Below, one piece after another: positions 1 to 8,033 of a DNA stretch of 64,000 nt (positions are counted from its first letter, which is position 1; each line of letters opens with the position of its first letter). Where the stretch lies: NCBI GenBank assembly GCA_036279355.1, contig DASUJH010000060.1:124001-188000 (forward strand). Direction: 5' to 3'. The notes beneath the pieces were generated by a model. The model had not been told where the DNA came from. It saw only the letters and a program-made list of their open reading frames with translations, and made no database searches. The DNA is from Gemmatimonadales bacterium (lineage in GTDB: Bacteria > Gemmatimonadota > Gemmatimonadetes > Gemmatimonadales > GWC2-71-9). Made by a program: the position numbers and the translations under genes.

Positions 1-1
1 G

Positions 2-1780
2 CTGCTCGAGCCCGACAAGCACGACGAGCTGCTCGGCATCGCCGAGTGGGCGGGGCGCACGGCCGACGGCACGCTGAGCGACCTGCCCGTGGCGCCGACG
101 CTCGAGGTGTGGGACGAGGTGAGCGCGGAGCCCGACCTCTGCACCCGGCTCAAGTGCCCGCACTTCGACCGCTGCTTCCTGTTTCGCGCCCGCCGCCGCG
201 CCGCCGAGGCCGACGTGGTCGTGGTCAACCACCATCTTCTTGCCGCCGATCTCTCGGTGCGCCGGGTGCAGGACAACTGGGAGGACGCGGCGGTGCTGCC
301 GCCCTACCGGCGGCTCGTGCTCGACGAAGCGCAGCACGTGGAGGACGTCGCGGCGCAGCACCTGGGCGTGCACGTCAGCGGTCGGAGCTTGCGGCGCCTG
401 CTCGGCCGGATCGAGCGCAACGGGCGAGGGCTCGCGCCCACGCTGGCGCACGAGCTGATGGCGCGGAACGACCTGCTGAGCCGCGCGAGCCTCGACCTGC
501 TGCAGCAGCGGCTCCTCCCCGCTTTGCAGCAGGCGCGGCAGGCGACCGACGCGCTGCTGCTCCGGCTGCACGAGCATCTCGCCGACTTCCCCTCGCCCCA
601 GGTCCGCCTCGGCGAGGATTTCGCGGCGGATCCGATCTGGAGCGCCGGTTTGGGCGCCGAGCTCGACGCGCTGCTCGCCGCGTTCCGCGCGCTGGGCGAG
701 CAGCTCGAGACCATCGCCGACCGGCTCGCGGCCGCCGACGAGCCGGTCGCCATCGCCCGGGGTGCCAACGAACGGTCCGGCCAACTCCTGCACGAGCTGC
801 GTGGCGTGGTGCGCCGGCTCGCTGCCGCGTCGGATGGTCTCAACCGGACGCTCCGGCCGGTGCCGGGCGGCCCCCCGAGCGTGCGCTGGATCGAGCGCGG
901 CGGCCAGCGGGGCCAGCAGGTCTCGCTCTCTGAAGTGCCGCTCGACCTGGCACCCGTCCTTCGGGAGCTGCTCTTCGATCGCCTGGAGACGGTGGTGCTC
1001 ACGAGCGCCACGCTCGCGGCCGGCGGCGAATTCGAGTTTCTGGAGTCGCGCCTGGGCCTGAGCGGGAATGACAGCCCGGTCACGGTGCGCGAAATCTTCG
1101 CGTCGCCCTTCGACTACCCCTCGCAGTGCCTCTTCGGCATCCCGACAGACGTGCCGGACCCGCGCGACGACGCGGAAGGCCACGGCGCGGCACTCGAGCG
1201 GATCGTGGGCGACGTCGCGTTCGCCTCCGACGGCGGGATGTTCGTGCTCTTCACCAGCCACGCGGCGCTCCGCCGCGCCGCCGCCGCGTTGCGCGAAACG
1301 CTCGGCGCGCGCTGGCCGCTGCTGGTGCAGGGCGAGGCATCGCGGGACCAGCTGCTCCGCCGCTTCCGCGACGCGGGCAACGCGATCCTGCTCGGCACCG
1401 ACTCATTCTGGGAAGGGGTGGACGTGCCGGGGCGCGCGCTCCGCGCCCTCGTCCTGAGCAAGTTACCTTTCAAAGTCCCGTCGGAGCCGATCACGGCCGC
1501 GCGTCTCGAGCGCCTGGCCGAGCAGGGTGCCGACGGATTCATGGGGTATCTCTTGCCCCATGCGGCGCTCAAGCTCAAGCAAGGCTTCGGACGGCTCATC
1601 AGGAGCCGGAAGGACTTCGGCATCGTGTTGCTGCTCGACAGTCGCGTGGTGACGCGCCGGTACGGACCGCTCGTGCTGGGCGGGCTGCCGCGCGCAGACC
1701 GCATCGTCGGGAGCTGGCCCGAGGTTCGCACCCGGCTCGAGGATTTCTTTGCCCGCTTCGGCGTGGGCGCGAGCGTATGA
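2..1780 (+). CDS. DinG/XPD-type ATP-dependent DNA helicase, 5' end outside window
   Basis: Superfamily 2 helicase of the XPD/DinG group, whose members unwind DNA 5'-3' using an iron-sulfur cluster. The frame is already open at the first base, so the N-terminus with Walker A lies upstream. Three cysteines of the Fe-S region are visible (codons at 140, 155, 173, in a C-x4-C-x5-C pattern), followed by a VNHHLL segment and a DEAQ box (motif II, codons 322-333). The C-terminal half has the TSATL motif (about 1005-1020), a GTDSFWEGVDVPG segment (about 1395-1430) and a Q-G-F-G-R-L-I-R motif VI (about 1580-1605). It ends in an ATGA overlap with the next gene. DinG versus a YoaA-like paralogue cannot be decided from this part. 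Confidence 0.9.
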   Translation: MLEPDKHDELLGIAEWAGRTADGTLSDLPVAPTLEVWDEVSAEPDLCTRLKCPHFDRCFLFRARRRAAEADVVVVNHHLLAADLSVRRVQDNWEDAAVLPPYRRLVLDEAQHVEDVAAQHLGVHVSGRSLRRLLGRIERNGRGLAPTLAHELMARNDLLSRASLDLLQQRLLPALQQARQATDALLLRLHEHLADFPSPQVRLGEDFAADPIWSAGLGAELDALLAAFRALGEQLETIADRLAAADEPVAIARGANERSGQLLHELRGVVRRLAAASDGLNRTLRPVPGGPPSVRWIERGGQRGQQVSLSEVPLDLAPVLRELLFDRLETVVLTSATLAAGGEFEFLESRLGLSGNDSPVTVREIFASPFDYPSQCLFGIPTDVPDPRDDAEGHGAALERIVGDVAFASDGGMFVLFTSHAALRRAAAALRETLGARWPLLVQGEASRDQLLRRFRDAGNAILLGTDSFWEGVDVPGRALRALVLSKLPFKVPSEPITAARLERLAEQGADGFMGYLLPHAALKLKQGFGRLIRSRKDFGIVLLLDSRVVTRRYGPLVLGGLPRADRIVGSWPEVRTRLEDFFARFGVGASV

Positions 1781-2403
1781 TCCCGCTCCGTCCCGGCAAG
1801 ATCATCGGCGTCGGCCGCAACTACGTCGCCCACGCGGTCGAGCTCGGGAACGAAGTCCCGGCCGAGCCGATCCTGTTCCTCAAGCCGACTACCTCTCTGC
1901 TCGAGCCCGGTGGCACGATCCGCCTCCCGAGCGTCTCTCAACAGGTTGAGTTCGAGGCGGAAATCGGGGTGGTTGTGGGCCGCCGGCTGCACCGCGCCTC
2001 GGCCGACGAGTCGGAGCGGGCCATCGGCGGGTTCATCTGCGTGAACGATGTGACCTGCCGCGACCTCCAGAAGACGGACGGCCAGTGGACCCGGGCCAAG
2101 GGCTTTGACACGTTCTGCCCGGTGGGGCCGCGGGTCGCGACTGGCCTGGACTGGCGCGCGCTCGAGATCCGCTGCCGGTTGAATGGCGACGAGCGGCAGC
2201 GCGCCAAGGCGGTCGACATGCACTTCTCCATCCCCGCCTTGCTGTCCTTCATCAGCGGGGTGATGACGCTCGAGCCGGGCGACCTCATCGCCACCGGTAC
2301 GCCGGCGGGCACCGGTCCGATGGCCGACGGCGACGTGGTTGAAGTCGAGATTCCGGGGGTGGGCATCCTGTCCAATCCGGTGCGCAAGGATGGCGATGCA
2401 TGA
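1777..2403 (+). CDS. Fumarylacetoacetate hydrolase (FAH) family protein
   Basis: A 208-residue protein with the FAH C-terminal fold, which hydrolyses or decarboxylates beta-keto acids with a divalent metal. The start shows the family opening IIGVGRNYVAHA. The metal ligands fit E60, E62 (in FEAEIGVVVG) and D91 (in CVNDVTCRD), followed by TRAKGFDTFCPVGP. The C-terminus has the GDLIATGTPAGTGPM loop. Length fits the short single-domain FAHD1-like members. The ATG overlaps the helicase stop as ATGA and the stop overlaps the next ATG the same way, so translation is probably coupled across three genes. Candidate activities are oxaloacetate decarboxylase, acylpyruvase or a dioate hydratase; the sequence does not choose between them. 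Confidence 0.88.
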   Translation: MIPLRPGKIIGVGRNYVAHAVELGNEVPAEPILFLKPTTSLLEPGGTIRLPSVSQQVEFEAEIGVVVGRRLHRASADESERAIGGFICVNDVTCRDLQKTDGQWTRAKGFDTFCPVGPRVATGLDWRALEIRCRLNGDERQRAKAVDMHFSIPALLSFISGVMTLEPGDLIATGTPAGTGPMADGDVVEVEIPGVGILSNPVRKDGDA

Positions 2404-3596
2404 TCCGATTCAGCGATCGGGTGAAGGCGCTTCCAGGCTATCCGCTCGCCGAGATTCCCGCCATCAAACGGCGGCTCGCGGCGGCAGGGGTCGACATTAT
2501 TGACTTGGGCGCCGGCGATAACGACATGCCGCCGCCCGCGCCGGTAATCGATACGATGTCGGCCGCGGTCCGTACCACCGCGCTCAGCAAATATGGCTTT
2601 CAGCAGGGATTGCCGGAGTACCGGCAGGCCGCGGTGCGCTGGGTGGCGCGGCGGTTCGGGATCGAGTTCGACCCGATGACGGAATCGCTTCCGCTCATCG
2701 GGTCGAAGGAAGGTCTCATGCACCTCACCTTCGCGGTGGTGAACCCGGGCGACGTGGCCATCGTGCCCGAGCCCGGCTATCAGGCGTACATCGGGGGCGC
2801 GCTGCTCTCGGGCGCGGAGCCGTACATCGCACCGCTCCGCGCGGAGCGGAGCTTCCTGCTCGAGCTGGACGACGTGCCGGAGGACGTGCTGCGGCGGGCG
2901 AAGATCGTCTTCGTCAACTATCCCAACAATCCCACCGCCGCCGTCGCCACTCCCGACTACCTCGAGCGCACCGTGGCCGCGTGCCGGCGGCACGGGATCC
3001 TGCTCGCCTACGACAACGCTTACTGCGATCTCACGTTCGACGGCTACCGGGCGCCGAGCATCTTCGAGACATCCGGCGCGCGCGAGATCGCCGTGGAGTT
3101 CTTCTCGCTGTCCAAGAGCTTTTCGATGACCGGCTGGCGGATCGGCTTTGCGGTGGGCGCGCGCGAGCTGATCGGCGCGTTCACCCGGGTCAAGTCGTAC
3201 GTCGACACGGGGCCGTGGCTCGCCGTGCAGAAGGCCGGCGCCGCGGCGCTCGACGCCGCCGAGCGGCTGGTGCAGCCGGTGCGCGAGGAGCTGGAGCGGC
3301 GGCGCGATGCGGCCGTACCCGCGCTCCGCGGCGTCGGCTACGAGGTGGAATCGCCGAAGGCGGCGATGTATCTCTGGGTCCCACTGCCCCGGGGCGTGGC
3401 CTCGGCGGTATTTGCCCGGCGGGCGCTGGAGGAGCACGGCGTCGTCGTGCTGCCGGGCAGCGGGTTCGGGCCGGCGGGGGAGGGGTACTTCCGAATCGCG
3501 CTTACGGTGGGCGCCGAGCGGCTGGCCGAGGCGGCCGGCCGGCTCGGCGCGTTGCTGGAACGGGTCCGTCGTGGAGAGCTTGCGACCTCCGCCTAA
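2400..3596 (+). CDS. PLP-dependent class I/II aminotransferase (LL-diaminopimelate aminotransferase-like)
   Basis: A 398-residue fold-type I aminotransferase. Visible are the substrate-side opening DLGAGDNDMPPP, the YGFQQGLPEYR segment, YPNNPT, AYDNAYCDL (the Asp that pairs with the PLP ring nitrogen) and the PLP lysine K239 in SLSKSFSMTGWRIG. These resemble the DapL / aspartate aminotransferase subgroup more than branched-chain enzymes. It starts inside the FAH gene stop (ATGA) and its end overlaps the next GTG start. A second, different class I aminotransferase lies at 46416-47621. The substrate is not certain. Confidence 0.88.
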   Translation: MIRFSDRVKALPGYPLAEIPAIKRRLAAAGVDIIDLGAGDNDMPPPAPVIDTMSAAVRTTALSKYGFQQGLPEYRQAAVRWVARRFGIEFDPMTESLPLIGSKEGLMHLTFAVVNPGDVAIVPEPGYQAYIGGALLSGAEPYIAPLRAERSFLLELDDVPEDVLRRAKIVFVNYPNNPTAAVATPDYLERTVAACRRHGILLAYDNAYCDLTFDGYRAPSIFETSGAREIAVEFFSLSKSFSMTGWRIGFAVGARELIGAFTRVKSYVDTGPWLAVQKAGAAALDAAERLVQPVREELERRRDAAVPALRGVGYEVESPKAAMYLWVPLPRGVASAVFARRALEEHGVVVLPGSGFGPAGEGYFRIALTVGAERLAEAAGRLGALLERVRRGELATSA

Positions 3597-4506
3597 GCTC
3601 AGGCTTCCGAAGCCGCGCCGCTGGTCGCCCACCGCTGTTGCGGTGAGCGTCGCCATTCACGCGTTGCTCGTCGTCGGCCTCTTCCATACGCTCAGGCCGT
3701 TCGTCTGGAAAGCGCCCGAGCGGATCATCGTGCTGCAGCCGCTGGCGGACAGCCCGCGTGCGGTCGAGATGCCCTACAAGGTGCCGCGCACCATCGTGGG
3801 CGGCCCGGTTCCGCCGCGCCCCCCGAAGCAGCCACGGCGGCTGCCGGATGCGCCCCGCACGACTGCGGTGCTGCCGGAGGTCCCGCCCACGCCCGCCGTC
3901 GAGCTGCCGCGTGACACGAGCAGCCCGCCCCCGCCCCCGCGCAGCGTCATCGGCCGGATCGGGCCCGACCTGGGCGACGGTACGCTCTGGGTGCGGCCGC
4001 TCCCGCTGCCGCCGCGCGAGCTGGCGCAGCGGCTCCGCCGCACCCACGTCGAGTTGGTCGACAGCGCGGTCAATGCCACCATCCAGGCGTTTCTCGATTC
4101 CATCGCGCTCGAGCCGCGCTCGGCCACCGCGGCGTTGCCCAAGTGGAGCACAGAGGTGGCCGGCAAGAAGATTGGCCTCGACCAGAAGTACATCTATCTC
4201 GGCGGGCTCAAGATTCCGGCGGCGGTGCTCGCGCTGCTGCCGATTTCGGGTGGCACCAATCAGCAGAAGGCGTTCGATAACACGCCCGACCTGCTGGTCG
4301 ACCTGCGCACGGCCGCGCAACGCTCCGAGACGGTGGATGAGTTCAAGCAGGCGATCCGCGATCTCCGCGAGCGCAAGCAGGCCGAGCACGAGTTCGAGCA
4401 CAATCAGCGCACGCCACCGCCGCCCGAGCTGCGGTCTGAGCCGCCTGCGGGCCCCGCCGCGCCGGCCGCCGCGCACCCGGCGCCGCGGGACACTACGACC
4501 ACCTGA
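3571..4506 (+). CDS. Membrane-anchored proline-rich protein, TonB-like N-terminus
   Basis: A 311-residue protein of unknown function. I chose GTG 3571, which overlaps the aminotransferase gene by 26 bases. A basic N-terminus is followed by one membrane helix (about residues 19-38, AVAVSVAIHALLVVGLFHTL) in the style of TonB energy transducers. Then comes a proline-rich spacer (about 60-130), a compact middle region (about 140-260) and an Ala/Pro-rich tail. No TonB C-terminal domain is recognisable, so the resemblance is only to the anchor and spacer. It could be a periplasm-spanning scaffold. Five bases separate it from the next gene. Confidence 0.65.
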   Translation: MESLRPPPKLRLPKPRRWSPTAVAVSVAIHALLVVGLFHTLRPFVWKAPERIIVLQPLADSPRAVEMPYKVPRTIVGGPVPPRPPKQPRRLPDAPRTTAVLPEVPPTPAVELPRDTSSPPPPPRSVIGRIGPDLGDGTLWVRPLPLPPRELAQRLRRTHVELVDSAVNATIQAFLDSIALEPRSATAALPKWSTEVAGKKIGLDQKYIYLGGLKIPAAVLALLPISGGTNQQKAFDNTPDLLVDLRTAAQRSETVDEFKQAIRDLRERKQAEHEFEHNQRTPPPPELRSEPPAGPAAPAAAHPAPRDTTTT

Positions 4507-4511
4507 CACCC

Positions 4512-4955
4512 ATGAAACTCATTGACACCGACGAAACGATCGTGCTCGTCACCGGCACGAGCATCACGGCCGAGGAGCGCGATCGGCCGACCGCATACGG
4601 CCTCAAGGCGGAAATCGACCGGCGCGGCGGCGGGCTCGCCTACCGGCGCGCGGTGGTGGTGGGCGACACCTGGTACCTGGAGCACCGGATCTTCCATCTG
4701 AACCCGACGATCGCGATCGGCGGGCCGGGCGCGAACGGCGTCACCGCCGACTTCACGGACGAGCTGCCGACCGTGCTCAATCTCGACGAGCGCGCGTTCG
4801 TGCAGGCCGATTTCGAGGGAGAAGTGAAGCGGGCGAGTCTCTGGGGCGTCGACGCCAGCTCGACGCTTGCGGCGGTGGAGGCGTTCGTCCAGCGGGGAGT
4901 GCTCGACGACCTTCTCCAGAAGATCTGGCGCTTCCGGACGGAGACACTCGTCTAG
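4512..4955 (+). CDS. Conserved hypothetical protein, 147 aa
   Basis: I do not recognise this protein. It is 147 residues, soluble in appearance, with no signal peptide or membrane segment. Patterns such as IVLVTGTSITAEERDRPTAY and GDTWYLEHRIFHLNPTIAIGGPGANG suggest an alpha/beta fold. It follows the proline-rich membrane protein by five bases and is probably in the same transcript. Base composition and codon use match the neighbours. It converges on the minus-strand gene ending at 4980, with only 24 bases between them and no clear terminator. Confidence 0.7.
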   Translation: MKLIDTDETIVLVTGTSITAEERDRPTAYGLKAEIDRRGGGLAYRRAVVVGDTWYLEHRIFHLNPTIAIGGPGANGVTADFTDELPTVLNLDERAFVQADFEGEVKRASLWGVDASSTLAAVEAFVQRGVLDDLLQKIWRFRTETLV

Positions 4956-4979
4956 CGCAGCGCCTGGCGTGTCGGCGGC

Positions 4980-5573
4980 TCACCCGCCGCCCAGCAGGTC
5001 CTCCAGCGCCTTGTCCACCACCTCGTTGGTCTTGCCTTCGACGATCCGCTGCAAGACGTCCACGGCCTCGAGCGGCAGGCTCTCGGGGTGCACGCGGTCG
5101 CGGCTGAAGCGCACGATGTTGCCGAGCGGGATCGGTGCCACGCGCGGATCGTCGTCGTCCTCCTCCGGCTCGGCGATGCTCGCTTCGTAGCCCGAGCCGG
5201 GCACGCTCTCGGCCCACGGCTCCTCGTTCTCATCCTCCTCCAGCGGAAACTCGGGCGGCAGCGTCACCATCGCGAAGAGCTGGCATTGCAAGCCGGGCGG
5301 CGCCTCGCGCGCCACGAGCACCACCGGCACCGGCGCCTCGAACAGCTTGTAGGTCTGCAATTGTTCCCATGCCTCCGGCGGCATGGCGCAGCGCGCGACG
5401 AGGCGCCCGTTCCGGTAGGTGCCCATGCACACCATCCCATCGGGCACCCGCTCGTCCTCGAGCAAGAGCACTTGCAGCGCCACCGGATCTTCGGTGGCGG
5501 CGAGTGCCGCTGGCGACGCGTCGTCGCCGGAAGGCGCCGGTTCCTCGGGCTCGAACGGGGTGGAATCACTCAT
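4980..5573 (-). CDS. Hypothetical acidic protein, 197 aa
   Basis: An acidic soluble protein of unknown function. It has a Glu/Pro-rich N-terminus (about residues 1-25), a probable folded core with VALQVLLLEDERVPDGMVCMGTYRNGRLVARC, an acidic Glu/Asp linker (about 120-150) and a helical C-terminus. No enzyme motif is visible. There is no Shine-Dalgarno site before ATG 5573. Two mini-ORFs lie just upstream (5592-5615 and 5566-5595), and the second runs into this start, so expression may depend on reinitiation. It has no operon partner on its strand within 100 bases. Confidence 0.65.
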   Translation of the reverse strand: MSDSTPFEPEEPAPSGDDASPAALAATEDPVALQVLLLEDERVPDGMVCMGTYRNGRLVARCAMPPEAWEQLQTYKLFEAPVPVVLVAREAPPGLQCQLFAMVTLPPEFPLEEDENEEPWAESVPGSGYEASIAEPEEDDDDPRVAPIPLGNIVRFSRDRVHPESLPLEAVDVLQRIVEGKTNEVVDKALEDLLGGG

Positions 5574-5595
5574 TGCGCGGTTCGCTTCTGCTCAT
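5566..5595 (-). promoter_or_regulatory. Leader mini-ORF 2 (MSRSEPRNE) overlapping the gene at 5573
   Basis: A nine-codon frame whose ATG (5595-5593) forms an ATGA overlap with the stop of mini-ORF 1. Its own TGA (5568-5566) lies inside the first codons of the 197-aa gene. No SD precedes either start. I infer a termination-reinitiation relay; the peptide itself probably has no function. Confidence 0.4.
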
Positions 5596-5615
5596 GACGG
5601 TACGCTCTCTCGCAT
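5592..5615 (-). promoter_or_regulatory. Leaderless leader mini-ORF 1 (MRESVPS)
   Basis: A seven-codon frame whose ATG is six bases after the -10-like TACGCT at 5627-5622, so the transcript would start at or within a base or two of this ATG. It ends in ATGA, overlapping mini-ORF 2. Confidence 0.4.
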
Positions 5616-5621
5616 TGCCGG

Positions 5622-5627
5622 AGCGTA
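5622..5627 (-). promoter_or_regulatory. -10-like element TACGCT
   Basis: TACGCT on the minus strand, six bases before the ATG of mini-ORF 1. The hexamer 17 bases upstream is TGGCGC, a poor -35 match that also stands at the same spacing before the thiolase -10 (31084). This is the only promoter-like signal upstream of the 197-aa gene. Confidence 0.4.
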
Positions 5628-5675
5628 GTCCTGCCGACGGGGCCGCGCCAGTGCAGAGATCACGCGGCGATCGGC

Positions 5676-6695
5676 TTACGTGAGCGCGATCACCAGGTCG
5701 TTCGGGGCCGGCGCGAGTTCATGGCGCTCGGTCGCGCGGAATCCGGCGGCGCGGCACATGTCGTCCAGCTCGGCATAGGTATAAGCGTCGCCGGCGGGGG
5801 TGGTCGCGAGCATCTTGATCGCGAAGGTCGCCGCGCGCGGCGGCGTGATGCGATCCTCGTTCGGGATGAACTCGAGAATGGCCGCACGGCCACCGGGCGC
5901 GAGCGCCGCACGCACCCGGCGGAGCAACCCGGTGCAGGTATCGCGGTCGAAGTGGTGCAGGAAGTTGGTGATGAGCGCGAGATCAAAGCCGGTGGCGAAG
6001 TCCACCGTGAACGCACTGCCCGGATTCACCGCGTACCGGCTCGCGATGCCGGCGGCCGCGGCGTTCTCGCGCGCAGCGGCGAGCACGTTGTCCCAGTCCA
6101 CCGCCACCACCGAGGCGCGCGGATCCGCCTTCGCGATCGCGATGCCGAAGAGCCCGTGCCCCGCCGCGATGTCGAGCACCCGCCAGCCTCCGGTTCCGGT
6201 GCCCGCGCCGACGGCGCGCGCGAGCATCTCCGAGACGGGCCGCATGAGCGGCGCCATGGCCCGCGCGAACTCCACCCACACCGGATGCTCGGGGGCGAGC
6301 GTCCCTTCGCCTTCCGTCGTGCCGCCGCGCCGCACGGCCTCGGTAAACTCGTCGAAGTGCCGCTCGAACATCGGCGAGGCGATGAATTGCGCGATCGAGC
6401 CGAGGTACGCCGGCGAGCGACGGTCGAGGTACGTTGCCGGCTCGGGCGTGAGCGCGTACTTGTCGCCCGACTTTTCCAGATAGCCGATCACGGTGAGGTA
6501 GTCCGCCAGTATGCGCACGCCGTGCTCCGCGGCGCCGGTGCGGGCCGAGAGCTCGGGCACGGTGTCGTCCCCCTCACCGATGGCGGTGAAGAGGTCGAGC
6601 TCGATCGCGGCCTTGAGCGCGGCGGAGCGCTCGTAGGCACAGAGCGTTTCCAGGATTCGGTCGGGCGAGGGGGGAGCCTGCGTCAGCGGGGTCAT
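5676..6695 (-). CDS. SAM-dependent methyltransferase with N-terminal dimerisation domain
   Basis: A 339-residue class I methyltransferase of the O-methyltransferase (Methyltransf_2 / acetylserotonin-type) layout. A winged-helix dimerisation region (about residues 10-100, with AAIELDLFTAIGEG and YLDRRSPAYLGSIAQF) precedes the SAM fold. In the SAM fold, VLDIAAGHGLFGIAIAKADP is motif I, VVAVDWDN the acidic strand end, and FDLALITNFLHHFD motif IV. I chose ATG 6695 because GGAG lies at normal spacing upstream; a longer frame begins at 6761. The substrate is unknown: members methylate polyketides, carotenoid or phenolic hydroxyls, or bacteriochlorophyll precursors. It sits alone between two unrelated genes. 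Confidence 0.85.
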   Translation of the reverse strand: MTPLTQAPPSPDRILETLCAYERSAALKAAIELDLFTAIGEGDDTVPELSARTGAAEHGVRILADYLTVIGYLEKSGDKYALTPEPATYLDRRSPAYLGSIAQFIASPMFERHFDEFTEAVRRGGTTEGEGTLAPEHPVWVEFARAMAPLMRPVSEMLARAVGAGTGTGGWRVLDIAAGHGLFGIAIAKADPRASVVAVDWDNVLAAARENAAAAGIASRYAVNPGSAFTVDFATGFDLALITNFLHHFDRDTCTGLLRRVRAALAPGGRAAILEFIPNEDRITPPRAATFAIKMLATTPAGDAYTYAELDDMCRAAGFRATERHELAPAPNDLVIALT

Positions 6696-6785
6696 GCGAT
6701 GCTCCGGAGGGAGTCGGGCGCGACGCGCGGACGCGCGGGCGTGATCGGGAACAGGGCGCAAGTTGGCGGCCCGGGCGGCGCGCCG

Positions 6786-8033
6786 CTAGGGCGCGTCGCT
6801 TGCCTCGGGGGCGAGGATCGCACCGTCCGCGTTCACCCGTGCCGCGGCCGCGCCGAAGTCTTCAGCCGAGAGCTCGCGCACGAGCCGCAGCGCGGCGGCG
6901 TCGGGATCGGGAGCCGGGCCCTGGCTCGGGAGCTGGCGCATCGGGACGAGGCGCGCGTGCAGGAAGCCGCCATCGGCGCCAAGCGTGAGCTGGAGGACGC
7001 CCGTGACACCGAGCGGTCCGCGCAGGTTGAACCCTCTGAACGTCGCAAAATTCCCCAGCGAGTACGCGATCGGCCGACGGCGGTAGAACTCGACCCCGCG
7101 CAGCACGTGGGGGCCGTGGCCGATGACGGCATCGGCCCCGGCATCGATCACCGCGTGTGCCCAGGCGCGCAGCTCGCCGCGCGGCTCTCGGCCCAGAAAC
7201 TCGAGGCTGTCCGGCACGTGCTGCGCTCCCACGCCTTCGGCCCCGCCATGGAAGGTCACCACGAGCACGTCGACGAGAGGGCGCACCGAATCCACCACCG
7301 CGGCGCTCCGCGGAATGTCGAGCAGGTCGTAGGCGAAGGGGTAGGTGGTGAAGCCGACGACGCCGACGATCGTGCTGCTGTCGCCCCGGGCGACGGTGTC
7401 GATGGCGATACTGCCGAGCGGACCATAGGTCGCGAGCCCACTGGCGGCGAGCGTGGCCTCAGTGGAGGTGCGCCCATCGAGCCCGAAATCGTTCGCGTGG
7501 TTGTTCGCGAGGTTGAGATCGGTAAAGCCCGCCTCGGCCAGGCGCGGCGCGAGCCACGTCGGCGTGCGGAAGACGAAGCAGGGGGCGCGGGCGGGCTGGC
7601 TCGCGTGCCGGTGCGCCAGCCGGCGTGGCGGGTGCCGCGGCGCGGGCACGCTGTCGTTGGGCTCGCACTTCGAGCTGGTGCCGCTGTCGGCGAGAACGCC
7701 CTCGAAGTTGCCCACGACGAGGTCGCCCTTGAGATAGGGGGCCGCCGCCCTGAGCAGGCTGCGGCCGCTGTCCGGCGGCAGGCCGTCGTCAAAGGTCGTG
7801 GTGCCGAGGTTGATGTCGCCAACGAACGCGAAGTGAACCGGGCCGTGGGAGCGGAGGCGCGTGGGCGCGGGCATGGGCGTGGGGGGTGCCGGTGCGCCGC
7901 CGGCAGTATCCGCTCCGGGTGACGGCGCGGGTCGCGCTGCCGGAACCGGTGCTGGGCCCGGTGGGGGCGGCGCGGAACGGGCGCAGGCGCCCGCGAGCAG
8001 GGCGAGGACGATGCGGCTACGCCGCGCCGCCAT
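6786..8033 (-). CDS. CapA-family metallophosphatase-like lipoprotein
   Basis: A 415-residue protein of the CapA / PGA_cap family (calcineurin-like fold, linked in Bacillus to poly-gamma-glutamate export). The N-terminus is a lipoprotein signal with LLAGAC as lipobox, then a Pro/Ala linker. Family motifs follow in order: FAFVGDINLG, GNFEGVLADSG, NLANNHANDFG, VVTFHGGAEG and GHGPHVLRG, and near the end PIAYSLGNF. An insert of about 40 residues after the Asn-Phe-Glu-Gly motif carries extra Pro/Arg/His. It overlaps the end of gltX by 17 bases. No capsule genes are adjacent, so its substrate is open. Confidence 0.87.
   Translation of the reverse strand: MAARRSRIVLALLAGACARSAPPPPGPAPVPAARPAPSPGADTAGGAPAPPTPMPAPTRLRSHGPVHFAFVGDINLGTTTFDDGLPPDSGRSLLRAAAPYLKGDLVVGNFEGVLADSGTSSKCEPNDSVPAPRHPPRRLAHRHASQPARAPCFVFRTPTWLAPRLAEAGFTDLNLANNHANDFGLDGRTSTEATLAASGLATYGPLGSIAIDTVARGDSSTIVGVVGFTTYPFAYDLLDIPRSAAVVDSVRPLVDVLVVTFHGGAEGVGAQHVPDSLEFLGREPRGELRAWAHAVIDAGADAVIGHGPHVLRGVEFYRRRPIAYSLGNFATFRGFNLRGPLGVTGVLQLTLGADGGFLHARLVPMRQLPSQGPAPDPDAAALRLVRELSAEDFGAAAARVNADGAILAPEASDAP

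Noticed and set aside
5721-7922. 733-codon plus-strand frame opposite the methyltransferase and CapA-like genes
   Set aside because: Low-complexity Arg/Gly/Val/Glu composition typical of the antisense of GC-rich genes; both opposing genes have clear family motifs.
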